NCBI GenBank assembly: GCA_943735955.1
Contig: OX030965.1
Coordinates: 5,079,003-5,143,002, forward strand
Source of the DNA: Piscicola geometra
Lineage: Eukaryota; Annelida; Clitellata; Hirudinida; Piscicolidae
Direction: 5' to 3'
Length of the DNA: 64,000 bases
Shown here: positions 39,365 through 52,899 of the stretch, piece by piece
Layout of the letters: each line of letters begins with the position of its first letter
Position numbering within the stretch: the first letter of the stretch is position 1
Made by a program: the position numbers and the translations under genes
Notes under the pieces: model-generated
The model's input: the letters and a program-made list of their open reading frames with translations, nothing else
What the model was told of the DNA's origin: nothing
Databases searched by the model: none

Positions 39365-42300
39365 ATCCCACCACCCCCATCATCGTCATCGTTACATGCG
39401 GGCATTATCAGAGCACTTGAGAAGTCAGAGGACCAAGAAACTCCATGCAAACTCTCTATTTTTAGAACAGCATCGCAAATTATTATTTTTATTTTTTATT
39501 TTGAAAAATAATTGGAAAAAAAACTATTGCGCGTGGATCATAAGTATGCGGAGTTTTCTTGGCGCTTTTTTTTAGCTAATTTCTGACGATGATTTTTTTG
39601 TCGTTTTTTATTCGGTAAGATTACAAATATTTGAGCTCAGCACCGGTTTTCTTTCGGCAAACAATGAAGCGTTTCAATAACTTTGAGGATCAACATACGC
39701 TGTTCGAGTGAGAGTCGGCTTTTTCTTCCAACAAAAAAACAAAAACAAAAAAACAAAAACAAAAAACACTTGAACAATCAACGAAAAACCCAAACTTAAA
39801 ATGACCCAAATTATTAAAATTATAGGCGATACGCCGAAAAAAAGACACGAAAAAACGCACTAAAAAGTTGAAAGCGTCAGTAAATCATGATTAGAGCATT
39901 AGAGATGATGCCTCTCTTTCACTGTTCAAGCACACATCTAAGTGTTTCTTCGTCTTCTCAGGCCGTCCATCATCCGCGGTGACAAACGTCAAATTTTTGG
40001 AGAAAAAAATACGTTTTTCTGTTTTTCATCAAATTAAATTACTTTTTGGTGATATCATGTGAATTTGAAAAAATTATAACATTATTTACAAAAAAAAATT
40101 TATAAAAATATTATTTAACAAAAAAAAGTATAAAAATATTATTTTAATTTCAACTTTTTCTCTCTCGAATAATCGTTGCTTCGACTCCATCAGAACGTAG
40201 AGTGAAATTGTTCACGACGGAAAAAGACAAGACTTTGGAGGTGCCTACGTCACTCTTGGAGCGGGAAAACAACAGCATCTTCAGCTTCCGGCTTCTCAAC
40301 CAACCTTTTCCGGTGTGGTATGGGAGCCTGGAGGAGGAGGAGGGTGAGGTGGAGTGTGAGGTCGGAGGGGTGTCTGTCGTGAGGGTGTCGGAGAGTGGAA
40401 AGTCAGAAGAGTTTATTGTAATGACGGTAGGTGTCTTTGTCGTGTGGTGTAGTTTTTAATTGAATACAAATACAATGCAATGAAATTTATTAATTACGAA
40501 AATAAATTAATTAATTAAATGAATTACAATTTTGAAAATCATTAAATGATTAAAGTTGGGTAGAAAGTATGCAATAACATACAAAAAACTGGAACTTAAT
40601 TCGAATTTTTCAAGTTGAAATATAAAGTGATAAAAAACTCGGTAGATTCCCATTGAATCTAAGAAAATCTAGGCCATTGAATAAGCGAAGGAAAATCAAG
40701 AGTTGTTATTTCTTTTTGTAATTGTTCGACCACCATGCAGATTCACAGCCTATTCAGGCTAGAGAAGATTATAATGGATGATGATGCTGATAATCATCAT
40801 CAGAATTATGATGTTGATGATGATGATATTGAACGTGATAATGAGGATGATTATGATGATGATGATGATGATGATGGGGGAAAAGACTCAGAAGTTCACC
40901 AATACTTGTTTCGTGGCTTACTCAACAGAGATCTTACGAACAACACTCTACTAGGTGAAGAGAGGGATGGTGTTGTGGAGAGGAAGGGAGGGTGGAGGTG
41001 GAGAGGAAGGGATGATTGAGAAAAGAGAAGGGTAAGTTGAATGGGAGTGGGAAGGATGAAGGCAGAAGGTAAGTAGAGACACCACGATCCTTTATTTCGT
41101 CATCAAAACTGAATTTTTAAAACTTATCTTTTCTTTTCCCCAAGACTATGAAAAACTCAAGCTAAACATCACATGTTTCAAGCGAAATTACAACCAAAGC
41201 AAGGATGCCAGCCACATTATTGCTTATGGAACTTTTAACTTGTTTTTGATAATCAAGGACTCTATAAATAATGACAACAACAACGACATCAACAACCCAG
41301 CCACCAATGCCAATGAAAGTCTTGAAGACTTTACCAACAATAACTACACATCAACTCTACAACAAAATATAGACGACAACAACAACATGACTTATAACGC
41401 CACACATAGCACCGAAACTAACACCACCACCACCATCAACAACGAAAACAACAACAACGAAATCAACAACAACATCAACCACCACCTCTACCAACAATGC
41501 CAACAAAACAGGAACAGACCAAACTACACTTTCCAAGTTTCCGAGAACGTGGAAGGGGTGGTTCTGGGCGCCTTTTGCTGTGAACAGCTGCTCTTCAGTT
41601 CCGGGCAATGCTCCATGCTGGCCAGAAGTTTGCCGAATTTATTTTTAACAATATATTTTATAGCTACAAAAATGCAGATTAAAAGTTTTTTTCGAATAAA
41701 TTATATAATTTAAATGACTTATAATTGCCTAATTCCTATTTTATGAATAATTACTACCATTATAATAATAATTATTATTATTTCTATCATCATTATCATC
41801 ACTTACAGGCAAACGAAACCCTCACCACAACTACACCAGAAACTTTCGCATGCAGGGCAGTGACCTCAAGTTGACCCAGTTTCTCGACTTTGAGAAAGTA
41901 AACCAGGTCATTATTGAGGTCACATGTCAAAGTTCAAAAGCGGATTCATCGTCTTTTTTATCTTCTTCCTCTTATTCTTCTTTGACTCCATCTTCTTCAA
42001 TGATAACAGCATCATCATCACCATCATCATCATCACTTACTCACTCATCTTCTTCTTCTTACATAACATCATCAACATCATTTCTTTATTCTTCATCATT
42101 ACCTCCATCAACATCATCATCATCAACATCATTTTCTCAATGGGCATCATCACCAATGTCATCATCATCATCATCATCACCAAGCACTCACTGCAGAGGC
42201 ATTGTCAACGTCATTAACGTGGATGACACAGGTTTTAAAGAATATGACGTTATTTTTGATAACATAATTGATGTAATTATAATTAAATCATTTATTTATC

Positions 42301-45300
42301 CAATTATCCGATAATCACATGTACGCTTACATTTTTAAATACTTAATTGTGTCGTGATACGTGACCGGTCGATATAAAGCGCGAATTCATCATTTATATA
42401 ATTACACAATTATATATTCATTTATTCATAGTTTTCTATTCATCGGCCAGGTCCATCCATCCCGAGGATAACAGATGAAGACTGGAGGAAGGAAGATATG
42501 TCGCTAGATGTGGTCAGAGACCATCTCAGCAAGGTCAGGGTTCACGTCACTCTTTTGCCACCAATTTTTTGCCACCATTTTCTTCTTTTAAAAACTTCTG
42601 AATGACAAAATTTTTTTCTCAATTCTATCATCAAATTTCTCAACCACCCACCCTAAACTTCCATCACTGTAAGCACCACAACTGCACCACCACCACCACC
42701 TTCCGCCAAAACCACCACCACCACCACAGGACCAACTCATCCAGAGTTGCTTTTCCTTCGAAGATGAAGAGATCACTGCGTGCAATTCGCACGTCGTCGT
42801 CACCACTTCACCCACCCACCCAGGCCTCTTCGAAGCCTACCTCAACCACGAAGCGGTTCTCGGCAGTCTCAGATGTGTCGGTGCGTTCATTAGTTTTGAA
42901 ATTTATTTTTTTATAATTTTTTTCTTTTCTTTTTTCTTTCATCATTATCACCATCATCATCATCATCCCTTCCCATTGACAGACTTCAAGGCGCTCAAGG
43001 ACTTCGACATCAGCAGCACAAACCAGTCGAGCATCAGTGTGCTGGTCAACATCACTGACTTGTCATTCGCGCGCTTCAGAAAGAACAGCAGACGTCGCTC
43101 TTATGTTAGTCCGTTTATTCTTTTTTAATTCTTTACTTACCTAAACTTTATTCTTTTTTAATTCTTTACTTACCTAAACTTGTTAATAGTGGTAATATTA
43201 TAAATTAGTATTATTTTATATATATTATAATATTACATTACTATTGATTAAAATTAATATTGTTTTATTATATTATCTTATTTTAATAATATTATTCTTA
43301 TTAAGTAATAATTTAATGATGATTAACGATACTGCAATTACACCCTCAGATCATCTACAACATCACCATGAACCTTCCCTACAAGGAACCTCCCCCTGAC
43401 CTGGAACCCTCTCAACCACCCCCTCCATCCATCACCCTATCCGCCAATGCTGCTCCCTACACCAGGGTGATTCACCATCGATTATCACATCAATAAATTC
43501 TTCAAATACCTTAGTCTCTAATTAATTATAGTTATCAATTTAATTGTAATTATCAAATTTTACGGTGTATGAAATTCCATTCCACTCGGCAAACCCAACC
43601 CGACGACGGGTTTCCGCCATTATCACCATTTTATTCTCTCCATTATTGTTAAATGAAATGCCTCGAACTGATTGATAATAGGCTATGCTACAAAAATATA
43701 AATTATTATTACAATAATTCTTGTCATATACTACCCCACAGTTGTACAAGGCCACACCCCGTCGAAGAGTTGAAGGTCAGGGTTTCACCCTCAAGTTCAG
43801 CAACTGCACTCTGGAAAGGTCAGAGAACAGCACTAGATCACCCTCCAACAACCAGGACCCTCGTCGCATCTACATCGATGAAATTGTAACTCCAAAGAGC
43901 CTCCTCGATGCTTCTGAGGCTGTTGACGCTTGCAGAATCCTCAGGGAACACTTCAACGTTACACCCAATGAAGGCATTGTCTACCTGAAAGATACCGACA
44001 TCTTTGAAGAAATGGAAAATTTATCTTTTGCACTGCAAGTTCTCCACACTTCTAGTCATCATCCCGTTGCCGACTTCAGTGTTGTTGTCGACTTTTCTGC
44101 GTCTGGTTCGACGACTCTTAGAAGTATGTTGAATTGAGGATTCCTTTCATAGTTTATTACATATTTTTAAAATAACAACTTACTCTTTGCTTTTATCTTT
44201 TTAATGTAACAAAAACAAGTTATAAATCAGAACTTTTTTCAATTTTTCTCCCAATTTAACATTTTTTAAACGTTAGTTCAATTCCATTTCAGACCATCAT
44301 GCTAGTTGTTCATGGAGTTCCAACAGTCAGTCATGCCTTAGAAGTGTGGGGGTGGGTGCAGCGGAAGGAAGGTGTGAGTGGAGGAATAAGGATGGAGAGA
44401 AAGAAAAAAAGAGTAATGAATGGAGTAACAGTGACGAAAATGATGGTTTTGGTAGAAGAGATGTGGAAGAGGGAGAAGAAGGTGAGGGGAATGGCTTGAA
44501 TGCAACGACACTACAGATCCAGGAACTTACTACAAGTCTCCCATACAATGAAACAAGCGATGATGAAACCCTCAACACTACAACATTATTCCACCAGCCC
44601 AACAACAACGACAACAACAAAACACAAGTCTCAACACAACTTAGCGACAGCCGCAACGAAGGAAGCAACATATTGCTGTGGGAAAGCAATGCCCTTTTGA
44701 GTGTGGAGGATGATGGCTTTTCGTACAAGACTTGCACCTATTCACAACTTCTCTGTCCGAATGGCTACTGTGATGAGTTGGAGAGACTCGTGCCTGGGTT
44801 GTGTCCGCAAGACTGCACAGGTGGCTGATGGTTGGAAGAAGGTGGTGCTTGGTGGGTGTTTGTGGATTGTGGTGGTGGGTGGGGAAGGTCGTTTTGTAGA
44901 AAAGAAGAATGGAGAAAAGTGTTTCGTGGGGGAAAGAGCGGAGAGAAATGAAATGATTTGTGCATATGGAATTTTTTCTAGGTATAAAAAGTATATAATT
45001 ACACTTTTACACTTTGGTATTATACCTAATGTTGACTTTTCCCCTTACACTCCGAAACGAATAGTGGAAGAGGTCCAAGGCATAGGTCAGCTGAACAGCC
45101 AAGCGGTGCCCAACATGGGGATTTCGTCTCCAGGGGGCGAACGATGCTGGTGCTACCCCAACAACCAGAAGTGTGAATGCTCTCACCTCTCAGAGAACAG
45201 TGAAACCCTGAGGTCTAACCATACAAACGAAGGAGGAAGGAAGGAAAAACACGCGGTGACAGAGCGTGGATACGGGAATGAGGTTGTTTTAGTGGGTGCA

Positions 45301-48300
45301 ATGGAAGTGGAAGAGGGAGTGTGGATTGGTAAATATTGTGGAACCGCGTGTCGAATCAATGTGGTCCTGTTCTTCTTGATGGGTCTTGTGGCTTTTGGAG
45401 GTTTGGTGGGGTTTTTCGTGATGACGAAGAGAAGGAAGAATCTGCAAGCATTCCAGAAAGCGCACTTCCACAAAGATGAGAACCTATTCAGGTATATATA
45501 TATTTCAACCACGCTTTTAAATAGATTTTAATAGCGTCATTTAATAATAATAAAAATTAATTAATTAATTCACATTAAAATTTAAAAAAGCTTTCACTAC
45601 GGCCCAAAGGTTTCCAGATGGGCAAGTGGAGGACGGAAGCAACAGGGAGGTGTCCATGCTCAACAAGCTGCCCATGCACGTCTGGAACAAGATCTACTTC
45701 TTGAACGACATGGATGTTGGTGATGACTTTGAAATTATCATAATATAGGACAAATTATTTCTTTTTTCAGTTAAGTTTTTATGATTTTCTAAACTTTTTT
45801 ATTCCAGTTTTTAGTAACTTTCATAGCTTGGCATTAAATAAGGAGCATTTATACAAATATATTAACAAATAAAAATATATTTCTAGATTTCCCGAAATTT
45901 TAAATATATAAATATTATTTTTACCTAAAATATCGATTAAATCTTCGAAAAGTTTCAGAAGTGGGAGATAGACCGAAGTCGTTTGGAGTTGAAGGCGTTG
46001 ATAGGGGAGGGTGAGTTTGGCAGGGTTGTCATGGCAACGCTGGAGTCACCAAGGCACCATGTAGACAGGAAGAGAGAGAAGAAAGAGTGTCACAATGTTG
46101 CTGTCAAGATGCTTAAAGGTTGCGAAAGCTCTTTGGTGCTTTTTTCATAATAAATTCAATTTTATGCCTCTAATACATGTATTATTTAGCTTTAAAGATA
46201 GAATATTATTTTACTTTTTGGTGTTAAAACTTCGAAACGATGAAACTATCTCTCAAACCTTGCAGACTGTGCCTCAGTGAGTGAGTACAGAGACCTGGTG
46301 TCAGAGTTCAACCTCCTGCAACAGGTCAGACATCCGAACATCGTCACACTGGTCGGAGTGTGCACCAGACAAGATGGTGAATGGTTGGGGGAAAGGGTTG
46401 TGGTGTTAGTAAAAATTTTTTTAAAATACTATCTCTTTTTTAAAGTTTAAAAAAAGTTTCATAAAAAACACATTTGTTCTTCTCTTTTGAATTGATTTTT
46501 CTGTAAAACGACGATAAATCCACCGGCACAGAGCCTTTTTACTTGGTGGTGGAGTATTGCAAGTTCGGTTCGTTGAAGGAGTATCTCAAAAAATTCCGTA
46601 AGCAGTGGCAGATGATATGCGAGCAGGCCTTTGACGACGAAGACCACAAAGATGGCGGCACTGAAAAGGTAGGAAGTGATAAGGAAAAGGAAAAGATTTA
46701 CCAAAATCAAGATGGAGAAGAAAATGAAAGAATAAAGTTCAAGTGCGAGGAAGAAGCAGATGCGCGTGAGGATGTAATGGTTTTCTCTGGGACGCCTCTA
46801 GCGATCAAACTGAAAAGGAACGAAAATATTTATCACTCGTTGCCTCTGACACCGAAACCCAAGCTGAACTCGCTCTTCGATGAAGCCCTCTACCAGAATA
46901 GCCTTTTCAACAACATGGAAAATGCAGAAAAAGCGGAATTTCGCACAAGAAAGAACACGAGGAGTGGAATGACGAAAAATAGAAGTGAGATATACTACAA
47001 GGAGGTTGCATTGGTGACGCAGTATGACTTGGAGCGTAAGACCACCGTTTCCTGTCCACTTCTGCCAGTCCATGGATCTGATAAAAACATAGAAGAGGCG
47101 AAAAACAACAAGTTCTGGGAGAATCTTCGTAACAACAACAAAAACAGAATTACAATCGCACCAGAGTGCGACCTTATTAGCCAACAACAACAACAACAAA
47201 AAGACAACAACAACAATACCACAAGAAACACTGAAAACAAGACCCTTAGTGAGAAGGACATTCTGTCGTTTTGTTGGCAGATTGCCAAAGGAATGGACTA
47301 CTTGAGCAGCATGCACATCGTCCACAGGGACCTGGCAGCCAGGTGATGTCATCATCATCATCATCATCATCCTTATCATCATCATAATCATCATCACCAT
47401 CACTCGCATCACCTTCAAGATCATCATCACGACCACAGGAACGTCTTACTGGCTGAGGGAGGGGTGGCGAAGATCTCAGACTTCGGCTTGAGCAGGGATG
47501 TGTACGAGGGTGACGCCTACCTCAAAACCAGCAAGGTTACAAATAATTAAAATATTTTAAATAAATATTCCTATTTTCTATATTATTCTCAAAATCTTTA
47601 CTATTAATATCAATACTCTTTTTTCTTATATTATTATAAATACCTTTATTAGTAATATTAATACTATTCTTATTTTTTTAATTGTCATTAATATAATTTT
47701 TCTATGTCATGGTTCATGCAGGGACCCCTGCCAGTGAAGTGGATGGCTCCAGAGTCGATCTTCCACCAAGTGTACACTTCGATGACCGATGTGTGAGTTG
47801 TCAAGGAGATAGCGGAGGATGGAAGAGGGAGAGATAGGAAGAAGAATAGAAAGAAAGGGAAAAGATGAAAGGAATAATGGCGAATAAAAAAAGAATAGAG
47901 AGGTTTGGGAGAAGAATGAAGCATTATTTTAATAATTGTTTCATTCCCACAGCTGGTCTTTCGGCATAGTCCTCTGGGAGGTGTTCACGCTAGGTACGAA
48001 TGATAAAATAAAAAATCAGCTTTTTAACTGAATATTGGATAAGCAATACCAATTAAGCATGCCAAAAAATGAGTAAAATAGGCTTGAAGTTTGAACTACT
48101 TTTTTTATGAGTGCAGGAGCGAATCCCTACCCTGGAGTGTCTGGCGAGAGGCTCTTCCAGCTGCTGCAGACGGGATACCGCATGGAACAGCCTGCTTCCT
48201 GCTCTGACCAAATGTTTCCTTCATGTTTCCACATGCAAACCTTCATCATGTTTTCTTATAACTCCCATGAATTACAATCTTTTTATTTCGATTTTTATAA

Positions 48301-48653
48301 TGAGCGAGATAATTTAATGGTCACCTAAAGAGGTCAGAAGACTGCCTAAACTAAACTCTTAGCTACCTTACTGTGCCACACCACTGCAGCTACATGGTGA
48401 TGAAGTCATGCTGGGAGGAGAGGGGCAAGTCAAGGCCTTCTTTCAAGCAGCTGGTCCATCTTTTCGAGAAGTTCATCTCGTCGAACATTGTGAGTGTGTG
48501 TCGGTTCACTATTGTGTCATTCTTATATAATACAATACAATATCGATCTTCCCGTCCATCTACTGCAATCTACTCAGTCAATTCACTTCTCAGTCTTACT
48601 TGGATTTGTCGAAGCTTGGCAGCAGTGAGAAGAGATTAGAGTTGAAGAAGTAA
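38982..48653 (+). CDS. RET: RET-like receptor tyrosine kinase
   Basis: Twenty-two exons, 1658 aa: 38982-39141 (tentative signal-peptide exon), 40194-40426, 40741-40954, 41145-41627, 41809-42231, 42451-42533, 42730-42880, 42983-43104, 43350-43466, 43742-44123, 44293-44820, 45065-45491, 45610-45715, 45959-46118, 46266-46376, 46532-47342, 47439-47535, 47722-47792, 47953-47993, 48117-48213, 48390-48489, 48594-48653. Cadherin-like repeats ([17 protein letters not shown]), RET Cys-rich domain ([32 protein letters not shown]), a TM helix ([20 protein letters not shown]), then a kinase: [54 protein letters not shown]. Both activation-loop tyrosines are present. In animals RET signals with GFR-alpha co-receptors. 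Oddities: a kinase insert of over 200 residues and a C-tail of about 20 residues after the kinase. Confidence 0.92.
39300..39365. repeat. (TCA)n microsatellite in RET first intron
   Basis: A TCA/TCG run in the intron between the tentative first exon and 40194. Confidence 0.85.
43110..43182. repeat. 35-bp tandem duplication in RET intron
   Basis: Two adjacent copies of a unit containing TTCTTTTTTAATTCTTTAC and CTTACCTAAACTT, a few bases after the GTTAGT donor at 43105. Confidence 0.85.
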
Positions 48654-49548
48654 AGTGTGGATTTTGATGTATGACCAACTAAGTTTTATATGCGTTTTTA
48701 AACGATTAAATTTCAAACGTTGATGTTGGTTGTTGTCACATTGTAACTTCAACTGCATATTTACTGCCGAGTCCACTCAGAAAAGGCAGAAAGAATTCAG
48801 CTTGGTCTGAAATGTTATATTTTTCTTAGGATATTCCTAACACCATAGAGATATTTTGATGTTTATAATCAGACTTGTTAGAGCTGAAATCGAACATTTT
48901 TTAAGTTTCAGAAAATTATTTAAAACGAGGTGATATTTCGGTGAAAGTTTATCCTATATTCCATACTTTTAAGACTGAAACTTTTGCATGAAAAATCGTT
49001 CATTTTGTCAACGCTTCCATTGATTGTAACTCTACTCCATGTAACCAATTTATTCCACAGCATTGTATAGTTTTGTGAGTTTCTTTAAAAACCTTTTTGA
49101 CATTAAGTATTACTTTCGATGTTTTAAATCAAAGCTAGCTTTTGTTCAAGTTAATAGAATATTTTTATGTCGTTTATAAGTTTATTAGTCTTTAGATAAC
49201 TTTTTTTTGAACTTATCATTTTAGTCGAAATATAAATTAGTGTTTTTATTTTTCAAATGAAAAAACACGTTTAAAAAATATTTTTAGATTAAATTTAAAA
49301 GTTATACTCTCAAAAATTCCCATAAACTAAGTTAGCTTTTAGTCTAGGAAAATTCAATCTAAAGATCCTTTTAAAGTTTAAAGTTTAAAAGAATAAGATC
49401 CAACTTAAGTGAGTCTTTGAAAATATTCATTATTAGGAGTTTCAAATTTCAGATTTATGTCTTTTATGGGTTAAAATATATAATTCTCAAAGATTTTAGT
49501 TCTCAAACACTATAACAACATCTTCAAAAAAGATTTTATTCCTTCAAA
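48654..49548. other. Spacer between RET and ANAPC15
   Basis: AT-rich, with no coding exon seen. It includes the RET 3' UTR and the ANAPC15 5' flank. Confidence 0.4.
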
Positions 49549-50102
49549 ATGGTAGAACCTCTTTTCTCGTCGTTTTTGCCTTCCCTGATTGATCCATTGT
49601 GGTTCCAAGTTGACACTGCTTGTGATGATGATGCTGTTATATCCAAGCTAGAAGAGAAGCATAAAGAAAAGGTTTGAATAATTTTAAAAAAATGAAAGTA
49701 ACTATTTTTATATATTTAAAATTAATTATCAAATAATTATACAGATTAAATTGATGTTGAACCGTTTCAATTCCGTTACTCCACTTGGAAAAGCCCCTCC
49801 AGTAAGCATTGGGTTTTATAGATCATTTCAATGTAGACTAAGATTGTTGCAATTTACTTTATGGAATATAGTTTAATTATTTTAATGAAAATAATTCAAT
49901 AATACTTATTTAAATTTTATTTTAAACATTTTCAAACACTGCCATTGATTCCATGACTTCAAACTCCACCACCACGAAATAGGGTCCAGGGGACTATGTA
50001 GATGAGGAGGAGGGAGAGGAGGTGAGTGAGAGTGACAATGACGAGGACATCGACACTGACATGATTGACGAGCGGGAGAGTGGAGACGATGTGTGTGTTT
50101 AA
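49549..50102 (+). CDS. ANAPC15: ANAPC15 (APC/C subunit 15, Mnd2-like)
   Basis: Three exons, 49549-49671, 49745-49801 and 49983-50102, code 99 aa with phase-0 joins; human ANAPC15 is 121 aa. The N-terminal LFSSFLPSLIDPLWFQVD matches the family's LFPSLFPRVTETLWF block. FNSVTPLGKAPP matches NLVPIGKP, and the remainder is an acidic Glu/Asp tail typical of this subunit. Family role: a small component of the anaphase-promoting complex that promotes autoubiquitination of the mitotic checkpoint complex and so checkpoint release. The short length and acidic tail mean homology rests mainly on two short motifs in the right order. Confidence 0.8.
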
Positions 50103-50429
50103 ACCTTTTTATATTTGGGTATAATCATCATTTTTCAGTTATTTTATTTTTTGCATTATTCATTATTTTCTAAGTAGTATCATGAAAGTATTATAATTTT
50201 TATTAAAAACAATCAAAAAATGTTTTCACAATAATCTATAAAAGTAACTATATTTCGTATATTTGCCGTTTTTAGTTCAATCTTTATCAAAGTATAAAAA
50301 ATTTTCAACTCATTTTTCAGAGTACAGCTGTATGAAAAGGAAAAAGAAAATAACATTTTTTGCATGTCTAAATATTTTTAATTTGAATGCTTAAAAAAAT
50401 ATATAACTGAAAAAATCCTTTAAAAAGCA

Positions 50430-51313
50430 TTAATAAACGATTATAGTATTGTTGTAAGATCTTTTCGACAAATACATAGAAGCCTTGTACCTTGCACCAT
50501 TTTCATCATAATTTCGGCACTCCACACCACGTTTATCAATTTCTCCCGACATCGAATATTTCAGAACAGGTGATAATACATATTTATGCGTTCCATCTTG
50601 ACTTTTTTTCACATTTCCCGCCGAAATCTCGTCTTCTGTTTCCTCCAATCTCAATTCCTTCTCCCTTACAGCCTTTTCGAGGCTTTCTCTAAGGCGTTTA
50701 ATATAATTTCGATTAATATTGTTTTTATTATTAGTTGTAGTAGTAGTAGCATTAGTGGCATAACGCACCTAAACAAAGTTGAGTTCCAGGAAGGAACGAC
50801 GGTGGATGATCGACTGGTGCAGCTAAAAGATGAATAACAAATAATTCTATTTAACAATTTTATTTTCTCTAAAGAACTTTATTGAAAATTAGTTTTTAAA
50901 GCCGGCAAGCCACTTTTTTCATGTAAGAACTTGTCTAATGATAAATATCACCTACATTCTCTCTAAAATGACCCATGCAATCCACCATGGGTGGTGATCC
51001 TGAGGGGGTCCTGGGGTCTGAACCCTACCAATTTTTGGTAGTGAGGGGTCCATCTTAAGGCTAGTAACCCCCCCTAAAATCGCTGCCCAATCTGGGTAGA
51101 ACTCTCCCAAGATTTTCAGAATATCGCTGCCCCTGCAATCCACCATCACCACCCATCGTCACCACCCACCCACCCGCTTGGCTTCTCAGCAGACGTGATG
51201 AAGATCTGTTCCCTGTGCAAGACAGGCTGGTAAGAGGTCAAGGAGTGGTGGCGTGTGCTGGCACTCTTCTCGGAGATGAAGGAGTCTTTGAAGGGATATG
51301 AGTGTTTTAAATT
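50430..51313 (-). CDS. Hypothetical gene, up to three exons
   Basis: Three pieces on the minus strand have exon-like composition: about 51172-51313 (HSLTSYQPVLHREQIFITS, with donor GTGGGT), about 50777-50826 (flanked by TTTTAG and GTGCGT), and about 50433-50760, rich in charged residues (RESLEKAVREKELRLEETED) and ending in TAA. A SINE-like module lies in the first putative intron. I do not recognise the product, and the joins are not phase-checked. The plus strand also offers a short frame ending QEGTTVDDRLVQLKDE, so strand choice is uncertain. Confidence 0.3.
50993..51136 (+). repeat. Second copy of the SINE-like GC-rich module
   Basis: Matches the first about 140 bp of the minus-strand element at 15520-15660: it starts GGTGATCCTGAGGGGGTCC, contains TTTTTGGTAGTGAGGGGTCC, and ends near ATCGCTGCCCCTGC. 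It lacks the tRNA-like part. Confidence 0.85.
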
Positions 51314-52899
51314 TTGAGCAATTAATTCCATTTTTGTTGGTTAATTAACGCTTTTAATGAAATTTAATAAATACCTAAACTATTAAATAATTAAATTTCG
51401 TTTATTATAGTTATTATCATTCCATTATTTAATTCATGTGCTCTCTCAATGAAAGTAAATCACCTCTGGCCATTTGAACGTTTTGCAAAACAATAAACTA
51501 AAAATCTAAAAATTGTCTAAACAAAAATAATATTTAACTAAAATATTCTTTAAGTGATCGAAAAAAGCAAATTTTTCGTTTTAAGGTAAACTGAAAACAC
51601 TTCTACAGTCTGCTTTGAAGGACTGACTTTCTTGAAAGCTTCAAAGTCCACAACTTTTCAATGGCTTTTCAGAGTCTCTTATGGAGGCTTTGGAGTGGTT
51701 TTTATTATGTTTTATTTTGTATGATGTTGTTGATAATGGTTGTTTTTTAATGGTTGAAGTAGTTTTTTTAATGTTTATTTGTTTTTTGTGTGTTTTTGGA
51801 TTCTTTGCGCTTTTGTTCACTTCGCAAAGGGCGCTATACAAACAACTAGTGATTGATTGATTGGTTGGTTGATTGATTGATTTAAAATATGCCATTTGTT
51901 TATTGAAACTAAAATTTTTATTGAAGATGCGATCATTTGAACAATACTTTCGAAAAATAATATATTTATAAACCAAAAGAAAAATACTTGGTAATAATGC
52001 CCTAAAAAAACTCGTTAAAAATAAAATAGCTGAAAATAGTTTATCATTTATTTAAAAACGATATATTAATTTTATCTATCGAATGAATGGCATAACTATT
52101 GAATAATTGAATGAGTGTTATCTAAGGCCTATTTCAACTGCAGAAGTGGAATTTTGAGATAAAAGTTTATTTTCAGTCAATAAATTAAGCACGTTTTTTT
52201 ATGAATTCATATCGACCGAAAGCCTATATTTATATCTAGAAAGATTGTGGAATCGTAACAGTCTTTGATTCTATTTAGGCGCGTTTAGTGCTCATTTGGC
52301 ATTTTTCGTTGATAGAAAGTGTTTAAGTGTTTTATTGAAGGCTAAGCACCAAGAGGAGTTTAATAACTGTTTTAAGCCAAAAGACCTTGGATTAACTCAT
52401 CATTACAGGCTTAAGTCATGAACCGTACGTCTGTAGCGAATTAAAAATGAACGAATAATTGCTTTATAAAAATTAAAAAATAAAGGAAACAACCAGTGAA
52501 ACGGCCTTGCTAAGCTAACTATTGAAAGATTCTTCAAATGCGGTTCAACTAAAATGACAAAATGAGTGCAAGCAGAAGTACTCAAGTTTCAGGGTCACTC
52601 AATGAACCTATTAAACAGTAAAATACAACAATGCATTCAGCCTAATTCACGCATGATCGATGTTTTAATGGTAGAGTCGCCTAAGAAAGCTGTCGTCGAG
52701 AACACGAGGGGATGCTCATTAGAACTGTCAGTGCACTTTTAAATTAAGCGCTACAATGCTGCTAAAGTGAAAATGTGCTCTTACGATGGGCTTTAACCCT
52801 AAATTGTGCTACATTTGAAATTAAATGAGAACATTTTAGTGAGAGAGAGAGAGTTGGATGGATTGTTCAAAATGTGGTGAAGCATTTTTATTCTTCAAG
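51314..52899. other. Spacer with a retroposon-tail-like segment
   Basis: AT-rich, with no gene. At 51802-51883 a 7-bp hairpin (CTTTGCG/CGCAAAG) is followed by GGGCGCTATACAAACAACT and a GATTGATTGATTGGTTGG run. This resembles the 3' tails of dispersed invertebrate retroposons; that reading is inference from layout. Confidence 0.45.
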
